DNA from: CAZKCK01 sp964552325
GTDB lineage: Bacteria; Bacteroidota; Bacteroidia; Bacteroidales; TTA-H9
Assembly: GCA_964552325.1 (NCBI GenBank)
Contig: CAZKHA010000085.1
Span: 1 to 14,410 of the forward strand
Length of the DNA: 14,410 nucleotides
Direction of reading: 5' to 3'
The notes under the pieces were generated by a model that saw nothing but the letters and a program-made list of their open reading frames with translations, was not told where the DNA came from and did not search any database. The translations under genes were made by a program, and so were the position numbers. Positions 1 through 8,800 of the stretch are shown here, piece by piece. Positions within the stretch are counted from its first letter, which is position 1. Each line of letters starts with the position of its first letter.

Positions 1-815
1 CGTGCAAAGCCAACATCAAAAGGAGGCCAAAAAATGGTTGAATGTTCGCCCGGCACATGGTGCACTTTTACTCCCTTTAGGGCATATTTTGACCAACCAT
101 AATACTGTTTATCTTCAATATAAAAGGTTTGGTGCATGGCTCGGAACAAATCAACTCTTAGTTGAGATGGTTTCAATACATAATTGTCCCCAGCTCTGTT
201 GTTCATTTCGTGTACATTGAGCATGAATTCGGGCAGTTTTGCACGATCACCAGTGTGATAGGCTTTTGCTGCTTTAATATTGAATAGCAAAGTTTTAACC
301 TTGCGTTGCATTGAACGGAACTTCCAAAGCAGCATCTTTGAACGATCGCGTCCTCCTTCGGTTGCTATTGCATTAATATTGAAACCTATTTGATGGACAA
401 GAAGGTTGATCCTTGTTAGGCGTTTTGCCATAGCCGATAGGTGTTTTTGGGATGTCTGAGCTACGGTGTCAAACATTCCAACAAACACAACCCGCTCTCC
501 CATAGCATGTAATTGACGGGTCATTTCAAAAGCAATGATACCACCTAACGAAAAACCAGCTAAGGCATATGGGCCTTTAGGAAATTCAGATTTAATTTCG
601 GCAATGTAATGAGCCGCAATTTCCTCCATGGTTTCCAACGGTTTATCAACACCGTTTAATCCTTTGGCCTGTAGCCCATACACAGGTTGATCAATAGACA
701 TATTGTTGATGAGCGTGTTGTAAAGCAGCACATTTAACCCAGCCCCATGTACCAGAAACAAAGGAATCATTGTTCCAAATGGTTTAATAGGTACAAGTGA
801 TCGCCAATCTTTCGC
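1..815 (-). other. NRPS2 C-terminal thioesterase domain (last residues outside window)
   Basis: This thioesterase parallels the one in NRPS1: PLFLVHGAG, GFSLGG with Ser1753 (551-549), GMFDT with Asp1780 (470-468), and PGEHSTIFWPP with His1922 (44-42). The spacings of 27 and 142 residues are exactly those of the NRPS1 domain, so it has the same long lid. The histidine cluster of the NRPS1 lid is absent here (TEGGRDRSK instead). The window ends after FDVGFA, so the final helix and the stop codon are not seen. The catalytic triad is complete. Confidence 0.9.
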
Positions 816-3800
816 ATCTTCTTGGTTATCAATTATCTTAGCTAAAGTTCTGATTGTACTATTCATAAACAAGGAGGCCAGTGGAAGCCGTTTATTGGTT
901 TGCTGCTCGATGCGGCCCATTAACGAAACCGCCAATAACGAGTGCCCTCCAAGGTCAAAGAAATCATCGGTGGCACTTATCTTATTCATTTTCAACAAAT
1001 CTTTCCAAATCACCAAAAGCATAAGCTCTGTTTTACCAACTGGCTCAAGGTACTCAACTGAAACCGTATCGTTTTCTGAATCGGGTTGCGGCAATAGTTT
1101 GCGATCTACTTTGCCGTTTGGTGTAAGCGGAAACTGCTCCATAACCACAAAAGCAGCCGGTATCATGTACTCGGGCAAACAACTCGACAAATAATTCCGC
1201 AGTGCAAGTTTATCTGGTTCATTACCATTCTCAGGTATTAAATACGCCACAATTCGTTTATTGTTCGTGGTGTCTTCGCGTACGCTAACCACGTTTTGTG
1301 CAATGCCCTTAAAACGGGTGATGGCAGATTCAATCTCTCCCAGTTCAATTCTAAATCCCCGTATTTTTACCTGGTTATCAAGCCTATTCAAGTAAACCAA
1401 GGTGCCATCGTGCAACATTTTTACTTGATCGCCTGTACGGTAAATAGATTGCTTAGCCCTTTTGGAAAATGGGTCTTCGAGAAAACGTTCTTTTGTAAGT
1501 TCCGGGCGATTGTAATAGCCTTTGGCTACCCCATCACCACCAATATACAATTCGCCAGGCACACCGATTGGTACTGGTTTTAATTGGTTATCAAGTATAT
1601 AAAGGCTTGTGTTGGCAATAGCTTTGCCTATGGGTTCATACCCTTCGGCAACCTCATGGTGATGAACCTGCTGAATTGTACTCCAAATTGTGGTTTCGGT
1701 GGGGCCATACATATTCCATACCTCAGATGAATGAGCCACCAACTGATTGCTCAAATCTTGCTGCAAAGCCTCACCTCCACAAAGCACTTTAAGGTTTTTG
1801 TTTCCATGCCAATTGGTAATCAAGAGCATGCGCCAAGTAACAGGGGTTGCCTGCATAAATGTAATATACTCTTTTTCAATTTTTTCAGCCAATACCCGGG
1901 CATCCATAGCCTCTTCGGTAGTTGCAATTACTACGGTAGCACCTACCAACAAAGGTAAATATATCTCTAAGCCAGCAATATCAAACGACACCGTTGTAAC
2001 TGCCAATAACACATCATCGGGTTTAATACCAGGTTTATCTTTCATTGACCACAGGAAGTTGGTCAAGCCCCTATGGGTAACCTCCACACCTTTTGGCCTG
2101 CCAGTTGATCCCGAAGTAAAAATAACATAGGCTGAGTCGTCAATAGCTACATTGGGCAGTGCTTCGCTATAAGCTGTATAAAAATCAGCCGTATCAATTG
2201 TAATAAATGTTGCATCTACTTCTGGTAAAGCGCTTTTTAAGGAAGATTCCGTTATAAACAAGTTTAGTTGTGCATCTTCAACTATTAAAGCAATCCGATC
2301 AGGAGGATACAAAGGGTCGAGCGGAACATAAGTGCCACCAGCTTTCATGATGGCCAATAGGGCTACGGGCAAATCAAGCGTGCGGTTAAGCATCACACCA
2401 ACCAATTGCCCTTTTTGTAAACCATTAGCTAGCAGAATATTAGCCAACTGATACGATTTATGATCTAATTTTGAATAGGTTAAGTGGGTCTTTGCATCTC
2501 TAACAGCAATTTTATTGGGGGTCTTTAAGGTTTGTTTTGCAAATAGTTCATGAAAACAAACTTGTGGATAAGAAGTGGTAATCGCGTTTTCGGAATACAA
2601 TAAACGATGGCGCTCGTTAGGTGTAAGCATATCTAACGAATGGATATCAGCATCGGGATTCGCCACAATGGCGCCGAGCATGGTCATGAAATGCTCAGCC
2701 AAATATTTGATAGTCTGGTATTTAAATAAATCTATATTATACTCGAAAACGGCTGAGTGCACCTCATCAATTTGCGTGATAATGAGCGATAAATCTAGTT
2801 TTGAAACATAGCGTCCGGCATCAATGTACTGAGTTGTACAACCTGAAAGGTTCAAGCGTTCGCCATGGGCGTTCAGCATATTAAAGAGTACTTGAAACAA
2901 AGGGCTGATATTCAGGTCGCGCTTTAGATTTAGGATCTCAATAATCTTTTCAAACGGCGTATCTTGGTTCTCTAGTAGTCCAATCATATTGGTATTTACC
3001 TTAGCTAGTAAATGCCTAAATGTAATTTGATTGGGAATTGCTACCCGAAGTGGTAAATTGTTAATAAAAACACCCATGATATCTTCCAACTCAGGATGAT
3101 TACGGTTCGCAACCGGGCAACCAATAACCATATCATCTTGATTGGTATAGCGTTGCAAGGTTAATGCAAATGCTGTTAGCAAGGTTGTATATAAACTTGA
3201 ACCTGAACCCAAGGCGAGTTCGTTTAATTTTGTAATAAGCTGAGGATCAAATTGAAGCCTAACTTCGGCACCATTAAACGTTTGTACATGCTTGCGAGGA
3301 TGGTCAAGAGGCATTTCTAAAACGGTTGATGCGCCATTAAGTACTGTTTTCCAATATTTTAACTGATTCGAAATGTTCTCGGACTGTAATTGGGTGTTTT
3401 GCCATTGCACATAATCGGCATATTGAATCTCGGGTGTAGGTAAATTGGGCACAAGATTCGCAACAAGGGAATTGTACAGGATGCTTAATTCCTTAAAAAA
3501 CAGCCCTTCTGACCAATTGTCAAATATTAAATGGTGAAAATTGAGCAAGAAATAATATTCTTCCCTATCAAAATGAACCAGCTTAAACCTAAAAAGTGGT
3601 GCTTGGGAAAGGTTAAATACAAAAAGCCCATGGTTTTTGGCTATCAATTGAAGCTCGGCTTTACGCTTTTCGCTGTCAATAGTTGTAATATCAATAAGTT
3701 CGATATGGCACCGGACTTCACGCTCAAAGTGCAGGACAGGGCTTCCATTGTGGCTTTTTATGCACGACCGAAGCGCATCGTGGCGTTTGATGATTCGGTT

Positions 3801-5807
3801 GATTGCTTTTTCGAGAATGCCTAACTGCACAGGGCCGCTAATTTTCACTTCCAGAGGGATATTATATGCAGCATTCGATCCTTCCAGTTGATCAAGGAAC
3901 CAAATTCGTTGTTGAGGTGAAGATGCAGGTACAATGCTTTTATCTTTTGCAGGGCCTATTTTTTCAATTTTTACCTTATTGCTTAGGTTATGGTTCATCC
4001 AGGTTTCTACATCCAATATGGTTGGATTGGCAAACAACTGCCTGAGGGGATAATTCACTTCCCATTTTCGGGCAATGCGCGAGGTAAACTGTATAGCCAT
4101 GATGGAATTCCCGCCAATCTCAAAAAAATTATCGTTAATGCCAATTTGTTCTTTTTTAAGCAGTTCCTTCCATAGAGCTACCAACTCCAATTGCAGGGGA
4201 GTTGTGGGCTCAAGATATTCTGAAGTGAGGCTTAAGGCATCTAAATCGGGCATGGGCAAAGCCTTGCGATCAGCCTTTCCGTGTGCTGAAACAGGCATTT
4301 TATCAAGAATCATCAAAACTTGGGGAACCATATACGAAGGCACCTTTTCGGCAAGCAATTGCTTTATACCTTCGGTGCTGGGCTGTTGTCCATTGCAAAC
4401 TATATAGGCTGTAAGCAGGCTAACTCCATGTTTATCATCGCGTAGCATGACCACAGCCTCCAATATGCCTATAATATTGGTGAGCAAGGCTTCAATTTCA
4501 CCAGGTTCAACACGCAAGCCTCTTATTTTTAATTGAAAATCAGTCCTCCCAATATACTCAATTTGTCCTTCTTCATTCAGTCGGCATAGGTCGCCGGTTT
4601 TGTACATTTTTTTCCCAGGGTCAAATGGGTCGTCAATAAATTTTTCGGCAGTAAGCTCTGGTCTGTTAAGATATCCGCGTGCAACCCCAACCCCAGCAAT
4701 TACCAATTCTCCTTCTTCACCAGCGGCTATTGGGTTGTTTTGTTCATCTACCACATAAAGCCTGATGTTATCAATAGGCCTGCCAATGGGTATTTTTTCG
4801 TATTGGATGTTTGGCTCGCAATTAAAGTACGAAACCTCCACAGTAGCCTCGGTTGGCCCATACAAATTATATAGCCGTGTTCCATTGGGTGCTACTACCC
4901 TATTAAAACGATTAACCAATCCAGCCGTTAATGCCTCACCGCTCGCAAATACCCGCCTCAACGATTGGATATTGAGCAAATTATCGAAGGTTTCAGCAAA
5001 ATCGAGAAAGAGCTTTAACATAGACGGAACAAAGTGTATGAGTGTTATCTTTTGCTCCCTAATAATTTTAATCATTGTTACCGGATCTTTCTCGCCACCA
5101 GGCTCAAGAAAGTAGAGTTTAGCTCCATAAAAGAACCAGTTAAACAATTCCCAAACCGAAACATCAAACGTATAAGGGGTTTTTTGGAGAATCGTATCAT
5201 GTGCCGATGCATCATAATTGCGCTGCATCCATTGCATTCGGTTTATTACCGATTTATGCTCCACCATAACGCCTTTGGGCTTTCCCGTAGAACCTGATGT
5301 AAAAATGGCATAGGCCAAATTTGTGGAAACGACACCTGTTTCAGGTGGCATGTTTGGCAAAATACGGTTTGGAAGAATACTTATATCTGGGACAATTACT
5401 TCAACATCAAAAGATGAAAACAAATAGGCGAATTTCTGCTGAGTCACAACCACTTTTATGGCCGCATCTTCTATCATAAACTGCATACGGTCATGAGGGT
5501 AGGAAGGATCGATGGGTACATAGGCTGATCCGGATTTTAGGATACCCATCAGTCCAATGGCCATTTCGGGTGATCGTTCGGTGCAAATACCAATAAAGTT
5601 ATCGGGTCCTGTATGCTCATTTTGGCGAATACGATGAGCCAATAAGTTGCTCAATCCGTTGTACTGCGCGTATGTGAGGGATAAACCATCAAATAGTACT
5701 GCCGGAGCATCGGGTTGATTTTGAACCATTTGTTCAAATACCTGATGAATACAAAGGTGCGCGTCGAACGGACGTGCAGTGTTATTGAATGTTTCAATTG
5801 CCACCAT
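1..5807 (-). CDS. Two-module non-ribosomal peptide synthetase NRPS2 (A-T-C-A-T-TE), 3' end outside window
   Basis: This is a second NRPS, downstream of NRPS1 and in the same direction. The ATG at 5807-5805 is chosen because it lies directly ahead of a C-A linker-like stretch (IETFNNTARPFD) and the normal start of an adenylation domain (IHQVFEQM), and because it lies just after the NRPS1 stop. 1935 complete codons are visible. Domains: A1 (15-520; A3 core 169-180; pocket Asp215), T1 (Ser568), C (HHxxxDN 758-764), A2 (1080-1575; pocket Asp1276), T2 (Ser1623) and thioesterase (Ser1753, Asp1780, His1922). By comparison with NRPS1 only a few dozen residues are missing at the C-terminus. There is no N-terminal condensation domain, so it looks able to start a chain. 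Predicted order is Ser then Gly (inference from pocket residues). From the hinge of A1 onward it is a diverged copy of the NRPS1 C-terminal half. Confidence 0.96.
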   Translation of the reverse strand, partial: MVAIETFNNTARPFDAHLCIHQVFEQMVQNQPDAPAVLFDGLSLTYAQYNGLSNLLAHRIRQNEHTGPDNFIGICTERSPEMAIGLMGILKSGSAYVPIDPSYPHDRMQFMIEDAAIKVVVTQQKFAYLFSSFDVEVIVPDISILPNRILPNMPPETGVVSTNLAYAIFTSGSTGKPKGVMVEHKSVINRMQWMQRNYDASAHDTILQKTPYTFDVSVWELFNWFFYGAKLYFLEPGGEKDPVTMIKIIREQKITLIHFVPSMLKLFLDFAETFDNLLNIQSLRRVFASGEALTAGLVNRFNRVVAPNGTRLYNLYGPTEATVEVSYFNCEPNIQYEKIPIGRPIDNIRLYVVDEQNNPIAAGEEGELVIAGVGVARGYLNRPELTAEKFIDDPFDPGKKMYKTGDLCRLNEEGQIEYIGRTDFQLKIRGLRVEPGEIEALLTNIIGILEAVVMLRDDKHGVSLLTAYIVCNGQQPSTEGIKQLLAEKVPSYMVPQVLMILDKMPVSAHGKADRKALPMPDLDALSLTSEYLEPTTPLQLELVALWKELLKKEQIGINDNFFEIGGNSIMAIQFTSRIARKWEVNYPLRQLFANPTILDVETWMNHNLSNKVKIEKIGPAKDKSIVPASSPQQRIWFLDQLEGSNAAYNIPLEVKISGPVQLGILEKAINRIIKRHDALRSCIKSHNGSPVLHFEREVRCHIELIDITTIDSEKRKAELQLIAKNHGLFVFNLSQAPLFRFKLVHFDREEYYFLLNFHHLIFDNWSEGLFFKELSILYNSLVANLVPNLPTPEIQYADYVQWQNTQLQSENISNQLKYWKTVLNGASTVLEMPLDHPRKHVQTFNGAEVRLQFDPQLITKLNELALGSGSSLYTTLLTAFALTLQRYTNQDDMVIGCPVANRNHPELEDIMGVFINNLPLRVAIPNQITFRHLLAKVNTNMIGLLENQDTPFEKIIEILNLKRDLNISPLFQVLFNMLNAHGERLNLSGCTTQYIDAGRYVSKLDLSLIITQIDEVHSAVFEYNIDLFKYQTIKYLAEHFMTMLGAIVANPDADIHSLDMLTPNERHRLLYSENAITTSYPQVCFHELFAKQTLKTPNKIAVRDAKTHLTYSKLDHKSYQLANILLANGLQKGQLVGVMLNRTLDLPVALLAIMKAGGTYVPLDPLYPPDRIALIVEDAQLNLFITESSLKSALPEVDATFITIDTADFYTAYSEALPNVAIDDSAYVIFTSGSTGRPKGVEVTHRGLTNFLWSMKDKPGIKPDDVLLAVTTVSFDIAGLEIYLPLLVGATVVIATTEEAMDARVLAEKIEKEYITFMQATPVTWRMLLITNWHGNKNLKVLCGGEALQQDLSNQLVAHSSEVWNMYGPTETTIWSTIQQVHHHEVAEGYEPIGKAIANTSLYILDNQLKPVPIGVPGELYIGGDGVAKGYYNRPELTKERFLEDPFSKRAKQSIYRTGDQVKMLHDGTLVYLNRLDNQVKIRGFRIELGEIESAITRFKGIAQNVVSVREDTTNNKRIVAYLIPENGNEPDKLALRNYLSSCLPEYMIPAAFVVMEQFPLTPNGKVDRKLLPQPDSENDTVSVEYLEPVGKTELMLLVIWKDLLKMNKISATDDFFDLGGHSLLAVSLMGRIEQQTNKRLPLASLFMNSTIRTLAKIIDNQEDAKDWRSLVPIKPFGTMIPLFLVHGAGLNVLLYNTLINNMSIDQPVYGLQAKGLNGVDKPLETMEEIAAHYIAEIKSEFPKGPYALAGFSLGGIIAFEMTRQLHAMGERVVFVGMFDTVAQTSQKHLSAMAKRLTRINLLVHQIGFNINAIATEGGRDRSKMLLWKFRSMQRKVKTLLFNIKAAKAYHTGDRAKLPEFMLNVHEMNNRAGDNYVLKPSQLRVDLFRAMHQTFYIEDKQYYGWSKYALKGVKVHHVPGEHSTIFWPPFDVGFA
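822..3935 (-). other. NRPS2 module 2: C-A2-T2, predicted glycine module
   Basis: The condensation domain opens with PASSPQQRIWFLDQLEG and has the active site HHLIFDNWS (first His at 3536-3534), sharing the Asn variant with C2 of NRPS1. A2 has FTSGSTGRPKG (from residue 1230), FDIAGLEIY (Asp1276), MQATPVTW, LKVLCGGEA, NMYGPTETTIW and PNGKVDRK (Lys1566). The pocket D-I-L-Q-L-G-M-I-W-K is identical to that of NRPS1 A3 and fits glycine. T2 carries FFDLGGHSLLAV with Ser1623 (941-939). If the chain starts on T1, this module would make a Ser-Gly dipeptide and pass it to the thioesterase. Confidence 0.93.
3984..5807 (-). other. NRPS2 module 1: A1-T1, predicted serine loading module
   Basis: The protein begins at a C-A linker rather than in a condensation domain. 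A1 shows FTSGSTGKPKG (from residue 169), FDVSVWELF (Asp215), IHFVPSML, RRVFASGEAL, NLYGPTEATVE and YKTGDL. The pocket reads D-V-W-H-F-S-L-V-E-K, one residue from the serine code of EntF (DVWHFSLVDK, from memory), so serine is predicted. The C-terminal subdomain (RTDFQLKIRGLRVEPGEIE) and the rest of the protein match NRPS1, but the core does not. The A10 motif reads HGKADRK, with Ala where Val or Ile is usual. Lys511 is present. T1 carries FFEIGGNSIMA with Ser568 (4106-4104). Confidence 0.92.
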
Positions 5808-5857
5808 AGAAAGGAAGAAAAAGTATTAAAAAGGCCAGATAATCAAAGTGTAACGAA
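5808..5857 (-). other. Intergenic gap between NRPS1 and NRPS2, leader of NRPS2
   Basis: These 50 bases are A/T-rich, with several T-runs on the coding strand, and end in a pyrimidine-rich stretch (CTTCCTTTCT) directly before the ATG. I see no Shine-Dalgarno sequence, which is common in Bacteroidota. I also see no inverted repeat that would make a terminator and no TTTG / TAnnTTTG promoter pair. The likeliest reading is one transcript covering both synthetases, with NRPS2 translated from an unstructured A/U-rich leader. Confidence 0.6.
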
Positions 5858-8800
5858 TCAAAGACTATTTTGTTTAATAATCTTGAGCTGGTAGGCTGTA
5901 TTTACCTCATTTAAACGTTGTTGAAGCGTATGAGCAAATTGCACGTCGTTTGGAGGCCAAAAGAGTGTTGAGTGTTCGCCAGGCACCAAATGAACTGTTA
6001 TGCCATTTAGGGCATATTTGTCCCAGCCATAGGTACGTTTGTCTTCAATGTAAAATGTTTGATGATCAGCTTTAAACAGTTCTATTGAAATGTTGGAAGG
6101 TTTTAGTACATAGTTTTCACCCGCTCTATTATTGATTTCGTGTACGTTATGCAAAAAAGTTGGGAGTTTATCCTTATCGCCTGTGGCATAAGCATGTGAT
6201 GCCCGCATGCGATAAACCAAGCTCTTTAGCTTGCGTTTTAGTGAACTCAACTTCCACAAGAATAACTTCGATTTGTGATGATGGGGTTCGTGAATAAAGG
6301 CTCCAATATTGAAAACAACCTGATTTACAACAAATTTGATACGCCGCAGCTTTCGTTGAATCTTACTCAAATGTTGATCGCTGGTATAGGCTATGGTATC
6401 AAGCATTCCAACAAAAGCCACTTCGTCGCCTGAAGCGTGTAGTTGTTTAGCCACTTCAAAGGCAATAATACCACCTAGCGAAAAACCTGCAAATGCATAA
6501 GGACCAACAGGATACTCGGTCTTAATCTCCGCAATGTAATGTGCAGCAATCTCTTCGATGGTTTCTAGCGGCTTATCAATGCCATTTAGTCCTTTTGCCT
6601 GCAAGCCAAACACAGGTTGATCAATAGAAAGACTGTTGATGAGTGTGTTGTAAAGCATCACATTTAAGCCAGCCCCATGAATCAAAAACAGTGGTATTAA
6701 ATTGCCAAAGGGTTTTATATGTACCAACGATCGCCAATCGTTAGCATCCTGCTGTTTATCAATAATTTTAGCTAAATCGGATAGTTTAGAATGCGTGAAG
6801 AGCGTGGCTAAAGGGATGCGTTTACGGGTTTCGTTTTCAATGCGCCCCATCATCGAAACAGCCAGCAGCGAATGCCCCCCTAGTTCAAAAAAGTCATCAT
6901 TGGCACTAATTTGCTCGCGCTTAAGCAAATCTTTCCAGATACCTGCTAACATTTTTTGTGTTTCATCATATGGTTCCACAAATTCAGCAAAAGATGTATC
7001 GCTGCTCGCATCAGGTATAGGGAAATTCTTACGGTCAATTTTACCATTAGGTGTAAGAGGGAACGAATCGATAAACACAAACACAGCGGGTATCATATAA
7101 TCAGGCAATTGCTGCACAAGAAAATTGCGCAGCTCAGTCCGTTGGATGCTTATTTCCGGCTCTGGAATGATGTATGCAACAATGCGTTTTGAATGAGGAA
7201 TATCTTCACGCACCAACACAATGTTTTGGGTTATGCCGGCAAAGCGCGAAATTACCGATTCTATCTCGCCAAGCTCTATCCTAAAGCCCCTGATTTTTAC
7301 TTGATTATCAATCCGACTAAGGTATTCGAGCACACCCGTAGATGTTAACTTTACATAGTCGCCGGTACGATACATTTTTTCGTGATGTGCAACAAATGGA
7401 TTGGTGATAAAGCGTTCAGAGGTTAAGTCGCTACGGTTATAGTAGCCCAAAGCAACACCTTGTCCTCCTATAAAGAGCTCGCCAGGCACACCCGTTGGCA
7501 CAGGGTTAAGGTTTTTATCGAGCACATACACGCTTGTGTTGGCAATAGGCCTCCCAATCGCTTCATAACCTTCAGGTATTTCGTGATGATGCACACACTG
7601 TACAGTGCTCCAAATGGTAGTTTCGGTAGGGCCATACATGTTCCAAACCTCTTTGCAATGGGCCACCAGTTGATTGGCAAGATCTTGTTGCAAAGCCTCG
7701 CCCCCACATAATGCTTTTAAGTTTAGGGCTCCATTCCAATTGGTCAGCATTATCATCCGCCAAGTAATTGGAGTGGCCTGCATAAACGTAATCTTTTCTT
7801 TGTTAATTATATCTACTAGCAAATCAGCATCCATCGCCTCTTCTGCCGAAGCAATAACAACGCTCGCACCACACAATAAAGGCAAAAACAATTCAAGCCC
7901 AGCAATATCAAACGATATGGTTGTTACCGCTAATAATCGATCATTGGTACCAATACCAGGTTCTTCCTTCATCGACCATAAGAAATTCATCAAGCTCTTA
8001 TGCGATATTTGAACACCTTTCGGCCTACCTGTGGAACCTGATGTAAAAATCACATAGGCTGCATCATCTGCTTGAATTTCAGGTTGAACAAATGAAAGAT
8101 GCCGGAAATTGGCTGCATCGTCAATGTTTATTAATTCTGAATCATCACTTGGCAAATGGTCGATAAGGGCGTTTTCAGTTATAAATAGACTAATACCCGC
8201 ATCATGAACAATTTGGGCAATCCGTTCTTTAGGATAGATGGGATCAAGGGGCACATATGCAGCACCCGATTTTAAAATAGCTAAAAGAGCCACCGGAAGG
8301 TTAACTGAACGATGCAGCATAACACCAGCCAACTGCTTGGGTTTTAATCCGCGTCTTTGCAAATGTGCTGCTAAGGTTGATGTTTTCTTGTGAAGCTCAT
8401 CATATGTTAGTGTGGTTGTGCCCGCTTGATAAGCAACATTATTGGGATAGCGGGCAGCACTTTGCTCCAAAACATCAATCAAAAATCCTGTGGGCCAGGC
8501 TTTAACGGTTTGATTGATGCCAGTAAAAAGTTTGTGCCTTTCTTGTTGGCTCAATAATTCAACCTTGTCAATATATGTATCTGGATTGCTGAATACCGAC
8601 TGTAGAAAAGTGTTAAAATGGCTCGCTAGGCTGCGGATCGTTTTATACTTAAAAAGATCGCTATTATACTCAAAAACAGCATGTAAAACACCTTTCGTTT
8701 CCATCATTATAAGCGATAGATCCAGCTTTGACACAAACCTGCCAGGGTCGATGTAATGTACCTCACATCCTGAAAGGGCTAAATTCTGATTATGGGCATT

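Larger units (their letters stand above)
1..4547 (-). repeat. Diverged duplication, copy 1 (NRPS2 A-subdomain through TE)
   Basis: This stretch pairs with 5931-10477. Landmarks sit at the same offset in both copies: TE His, Asp and Ser (5930), final carrier Ser (5930), final A10 Lys (5930), A3 and A4 cores of the glycine domain (5927), condensation HH (5927), first carrier Ser (5930), first A10 Lys (5930) and the RTDFQ hinge (5930). At 681-740 against 6611-6670 I count 54 of 60 identical bases. Other stretches are more diverged. It is an old coding duplication and not a mobile element. Confidence 0.85.

Noticed and set aside
895..1194. Plus-strand ORF of 99 codons; similar antisense ORFs recur at 4075-4407, 6702-7100 and 9990-10232.
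   Set aside because: They lie opposite the A10/carrier boundary of each module, and their resemblance to each other is explained by the conserved sense sequence (KIDRK to LGGxS). No start context or independent gene-like composition.
1747..2130. Plus-strand ORF of 127 codons and its relative at 7674-8012.
   Set aside because: Both are antisense to the two homologous glycine adenylation cores. The similarity is a shadow of the duplicated sense genes.
1..5807. Siderophore synthetase of the EntF/DhbF type.
   Set aside because: The serine and glycine codes are suggestive, but there is no starter condensation domain, no DHB ligase or aryl carrier in the window and no iron-uptake gene.
5808..5857. 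Possible promoter or terminator between the synthetases.
   Set aside because: TTTG occurs in the gap, but without a properly spaced TAnnTTTG partner, and the T-runs are not preceded by an inverted repeat.
5808..5860. NRPS1 and NRPS2 as one gene split by a frameshift or sequencing error.
   Set aside because: NRPS1 ends naturally a short way after its thioesterase histidine, and NRPS2 opens with its own ATG and a linker. The gap shows no remnant of a condensation domain in any frame I read.
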